This document shows, in pieces, positions 6,962 to 8,328 of a stretch of 8,328 bases of DNA. The stretch spans positions 1-8,328 of the forward strand of contig JALTMS010000043.1 of assembly GCA_027001345.1 (NCBI GenBank). The letters are read 5' to 3'. The translations under genes were made by a program, and so were the position numbers. The stretch's first letter is position 1; the number at the start of each line of letters is the position of its first letter. A model generated the notes under the pieces. The model made no database searches, was not told the DNA's origin, and worked only from the letters and a program-made list of their open reading frames with translations. The stretch comes from Acidobacteriota bacterium. GTDB taxonomy: Bacteria; Acidobacteriota; Polarisedimenticolia; J045.

Positions 6962-7111
6962 CACCGTGGAGCGAAGAATGTGCACGCCCGATCCTGCGGC
7001 GCGAAATCCCGCTTTCGGGGCTCGGGGAAGCACGTCTGAAGCGGTTGTGGCGCTGCATTTGCGCCGAGTCATCGCCCTCGGAGGGGGAAGCACATTCTTC
7101 GCTCCACGGTG
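6962..7111. repeat. 150-base element closed by a perfect 22-bp inverted repeat
   Basis: The left arm 6962-6983 begins CACCGTGGAGCG. The right arm 7090-7111 is its exact reverse complement, ending CGCTCCACGGTG. The 106-base core between them can fold further: CCCG-CTTT-CGGG at 7008-7019, GGCGC/GCGCC at 7049-7053/7061-7065 and, as an alternative, CCGAG/CTCGG at 7064-7068/7077-7081. GGGGAAGCAC occurs twice (7024-7033 and 7084-7093). Outside the arms are similar 8-base words, CAAGAAGT (6953-6960) and CAAAAAGT (7112-7119), which could be a decayed target duplication, although one base (6961) separates the left word from the arm. No coding content is seen. It could be a miniature transposable element or a structured RNA with a long closing stem. 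It lacks a T-run on either strand, so it is not a standard terminator. Confidence 0.8.
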
Positions 7112-7112
7112 C

Positions 7113-7179
7113 AAAAAGTAGTGGGACCTCGGTGGGTGGCCGAGGTCCCGTGGTGCGGAGGTCCCGAGAGGAGAGGTTG
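7113..7179. repeat. Structured repeat, copy A (hairpin plus conserved block)
   Basis: Five As (7113-7117) precede a perfect 10-bp stem, GGGACCTCGG (7123-7132) with CCGAGGTCCC (7140-7149), closed by the 7-base loop TGGGTGG. It is followed by a 23-base block at 7157-7179 containing GTCCCGAGAGGAGAGG, identical in copy B. Relative to copy B, the T7129-A7143 pair is C-G, a compensatory change that supports a conserved RNA hairpin. The GGTCCC inside the block could also pair with GGGACC of the left arm, so an alternative fold is possible. On the minus strand the order becomes pyrimidine-rich block, hairpin, ACTAC, TTTTT, which looks like a small RNA tail. The strand of action is unknown. Confidence 0.75.
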
Positions 7180-7183
7180 ACGG

Positions 7184-7237
7184 AGCCGACTCTGGCTTTC
7201 CTTTCTGTCCCGTCCGAGGTGCGGGGCCAGAGCGGCT
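7184..7237. other. Strong bulged hairpin just after repeat copy A
   Basis: AGCCG-A-CTCTGGC at 7184-7196 pairs with GCCAGAGCGGCT at 7226-7237: twelve base pairs with one bulged A (7189) and a 29-base loop. It begins five bases after the conserved block of copy A. A weaker hairpin, GCGG-T-GGC with GCC-CT-GCCGC, occupies the matching place after copy B at about 7547-7570. It may be part of the same RNA. Confidence 0.5.
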
Positions 7238-7479
7238 TGTTGCGTCCCTCTATTCCAAGACTCGTGCCAGCCTGCCCCGGAATCTTCATCTGCCTGCAGC
7301 CTCGAGAGTTAGGGAGATTTCGGCAGATCTCGCCGCAGACCTGGCATCACGGATGGCAGGTCGCCCTGGCCGATGCTGCGGACGTGCTGGCCGAATCCTG
7401 GAAAAGGGATGTCCGAGGTGGACCGGAGCCCGCGCCGGAACGGGAACGCTCGGGCCGGCAAGGGTGGCGCCGGGGATAG

Positions 7480-7513
7480 AAAAAGGTTGGACCCCGGTGG
7501 GGGGCCGGGGTCC
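7480..7513 (-). terminator. Terminator-like hairpin on the minus strand, downstream of ispG
   Basis: Read on the minus strand, the 9-bp GC-rich stem of copy B is followed by AACC and then TTTTT. The four-base gap between stem and T-run is longer than in a classic Rho-independent terminator. It could end transcripts coming leftward from ispG (stop at 7772) or from a small RNA in the gap. Copy A has the same layout with a five-base gap at 7113-7149. Confidence 0.3.
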
Positions 7514-7547
7514 TGGAGGGGTGTGGAGGTCCCGAGAGGAGAGGTTG
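7480..7547. repeat. Structured repeat, copy B (hairpin plus conserved block)
   Basis: The second copy lies in the same orientation 365 bases from copy A. Five As (7480-7484) precede the 9-bp stem GGACCCCGG (7489-7497) with CCGGGGTCC (7505-7513) and loop TGGGGGG. The block at 7525-7547 is identical to copy A over 23 bases, and GTG plus one variable base just before it is also shared. The linker between hairpin and block differs in length and sequence (copy B is 4 bases longer), while stem, loop size and block are kept. That is the pattern expected of a functional RNA or a mobile structured repeat rather than a simple recent duplication. Confidence 0.75.
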
Positions 7548-7591
7548 CGGTGGCTGTGTCGCCCTGCCGCCTTGTTTCCAGCGGCTCCCAT

Positions 7592-7734
7592 TTCGGGGGA
7601 CGGACGACGCGTCCAAGCGACCTTTCCCTATTCAACCTCCGTGCCACAGGCCCCACCCAGGCCGCAAGATACTGACATCGCGCTAGTTATCACAACTCCG
7701 CCCGATCCCGGCCCGTCGGACTCCGTCCCCCGAA
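7592..7734. repeat. Second long-range inverted repeat (13 bp arms)
   Basis: TTCGGGGGACGGA at 7592-7604 is exactly complementary to TCCGTCCCCCGAA at 7722-7734, enclosing 117 bases. Inside, GACG/CGTC could extend the stem past an asymmetric bulge. The total length (143) is close to that of the 22-bp element at 6962-7111, but the sequences are unrelated by eye. The core contains the most AT-rich stretch of the gap. Confidence 0.55.
7666..7695 (-). promoter_or_regulatory. Possible minus-strand promoter in the ispG-dnaB gap
   Basis: The minus strand has TTGTGA (7695-7690), an 18-base spacer and TATCTT (7671-7666), each matching 4 of 6 consensus bases, in the most AT-rich stretch of the gap. A transcript starting near 7659 and ending at the copy B hairpin would be about 180 bases, a normal small-RNA size. 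Weak on its own. Confidence 0.22.
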
Positions 7735-7771
7735 TGGCCGAAGCGCGGACATCTCGTCCGGCCAGGATCGG

Positions 7772-8328
7772 TCACCGTCGCCGCTTCGGCGTCGGCTCCT
7801 GCCAGTCGCCCCGCTGGCGAATCAACTCCACCAGCCGAGCCGGCGCCTCGGCAGAGGGAATGTCCTTTTCGACCATTTCCCGGCCCACGAAGAGGGCAAC
7901 CTTCCCCTCGCCCCAGCCCACGTAGCCGTAGTCCGCGTCTGCCATCTCCCCGGGACCGTTGACCACGCAACCCATCACCCCAATCTTCAGTTTGAGGTGG
8001 CCGGTCAGCTCCCGTACCCGCTCGGTGGTGGCCTCGAGGTCGAAGAGCGTGCGCCCGCAGGAAGGGCATGCGATGAACTCCGCCCGCTCGAGGCGACGCC
8101 GACAGGCCTGCAAGATGCGGTGAGCGGTGTCCACCAGCGCGGCAGGCGGCTCCCGCGAGCCCGACTCGAATCTGAGGCTGTCTCCCTGACCGTCGAGCAG
8201 CAGGGGCGCCAGACGCCCCGCTGGCCCGAGACGGCGATCCTCGTCAGCCTCGACTCGATCCACCAGCACCAGTGGCGCGCGGGAACCGCTCCGGTCCAGG
8301 GCAGCGGCCAGCAGGCGCTGGGCTGGCA
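7772..8328 (-). CDS. ispG: 4-hydroxy-3-methylbut-2-en-1-yl diphosphate synthase, C-terminal part (long type)
   Basis: The last ~185 residues of IspG (GcpE), the [4Fe-4S] enzyme that converts 2-C-methyl-D-erythritol 2,4-cyclodiphosphate to HMBPP, the penultimate MEP-pathway step. The cluster domain is complete. EFIACPSCGRTLFDLEATT supplies two cysteine ligands (codons near 8066-8068 and 8057-8059). GVMGCVVNGPGEMADADYG supplies the third (near 7967-7969) and the glutamate ligand (near 7946-7948). The stretch ahead of it (APLVLVDRV, then GRLAPLLLDGQGDSLRF) and the RTLFDL and DYGYVG wording resemble the long three-domain IspG of plants and Chlamydiae rather than the two-domain E. coli form. The tail ends GDWQEPTPKRRR. 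The start lies beyond the right edge; the GTG at 8267-8269 is internal. It points toward dnaB, convergent across an 883-base gap. Confidence 0.95.
   Translation of the reverse strand, partial: PAQRLLAAALDRSGSRAPLVLVDRVEADEDRRLGPAGRLAPLLLDGQGDSLRFESGSREPPAALVDTAHRILQACRRRLERAEFIACPSCGRTLFDLEATTERVRELTGHLKLKIGVMGCVVNGPGEMADADYGYVGWGEGKVALFVGREMVEKDIPSAEAPARLVELIRQRGDWQEPTPKRRR

Larger units (their letters stand above)
6889..7771. other. Non-coding gap rich in inverted repeats between convergent genes
   Basis: An 883-base stretch between the stops of dnaB and ispG. Open frames exist on both strands, but they are arginine-, proline- and glycine-rich, match no family I know and cross perfect inverted repeats, so I read them as chance frames. 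From left to right it holds an unremarkable leader (6889-6961), a 22-bp inverted repeat element (6962-7111), structured repeat copy A (7113-7179), a bulged hairpin (7184-7237), a stretch with only small hairpins (GAGAT/ATCTC at 7314-7318/7327-7331 and GACCTG/CAGGTC at 7338-7343/7357-7362), structured repeat copy B (7480-7547) and a 13-bp inverted repeat (7592-7734). No clean T-tailed terminator for dnaB is visible. Confidence 0.7.

Noticed and set aside
6962..7111. 22-bp inverted repeat as a Rho-independent terminator or an integron attC site
   Set aside because: The loop is 106 bases and no T-run follows on either strand. It lacks the imperfect paired core sites (GTTRRRY/RYYYAAC) of attC.
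7113..7547. The two repeat copies as the start of a CRISPR array
   Set aside because: There are only two copies 365 bases apart, with unlike flanks and no cas gene nearby.
6836..7656. Several open frames of 71-154 codons on both strands in the dnaB-ispG gap
   Set aside because: Their products are Arg/Pro/Gly-rich, resemble no known family, cross perfect inverted repeats and overlap each other. Shared peptide snippets between them come from the DNA repeats.

Overview
The window comes from a bacterium with a high-GC genome. Codon third positions are mostly G or C and every gene has a bacterial relative. It carries housekeeping genes rather than an obvious accessory island. The genes fit a Gram-negative organism that makes isoprenoids by the MEP pathway (dxr and ispG are both present). 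The IspG fragment looks like the long, three-domain type known from plants, Chlamydiae and Bacteroidetes. The phylum cannot be fixed from this sequence; an Acidobacteriota-like lineage is only a guess.

Positions 1-4969, minus strand: one tightly packed leftward gene cluster. Its order of reading is an M20-family amidohydrolase, ldcA (muropeptide LD-carboxypeptidase), truA (tRNA pseudouridine synthase), uppS (undecaprenyl diphosphate synthase), cdsA (CDP-diacylglycerol synthase) and the 5' end of dxr. Three junctions are 4-base start/stop overlaps, which suggests translational coupling. A possible internal promoter sits before uppS. The cluster mixes peptidoglycan turnover, tRNA modification, lipid-carrier synthesis and isoprenoid precursor synthesis, so it is a cell-envelope and housekeeping operon.

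Positions about 5003-5387, minus strand: a class A RNase P RNA gene (rnpB) with a visible P1 stem, both universally conserved terminal blocks and a -10 box. The M20 gene starts only about 30 bases after its 3' end, so rnpB probably heads the transcript or feeds into it.

Positions 5482-6888, plus strand: dnaB, the replicative helicase, divergent from rnpB.

Positions 6889-7771: an 883-base non-coding gap between the convergent genes dnaB and ispG. It is the most unusual part of the window. It holds a perfect 22-bp inverted repeat enclosing a 106-base folded core, and two copies of a structured element. Each copy is an A-run, a 9-10 bp hairpin with a 7-base loop (with one compensatory base-pair change between copies), then a 23-base block identical in both. 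There is also a strong bulged hairpin and a second, 13-bp long-range inverted repeat. Read on the minus strand, each structured element becomes a pyrimidine-rich anti-Shine-Dalgarno-like motif followed by a terminator-like hairpin and a U-run. This resembles a pair of small regulatory RNAs. No protein gene is credible there.

Positions 7772-8328, minus strand: the 3' end of ispG, carrying its iron-sulfur domain.
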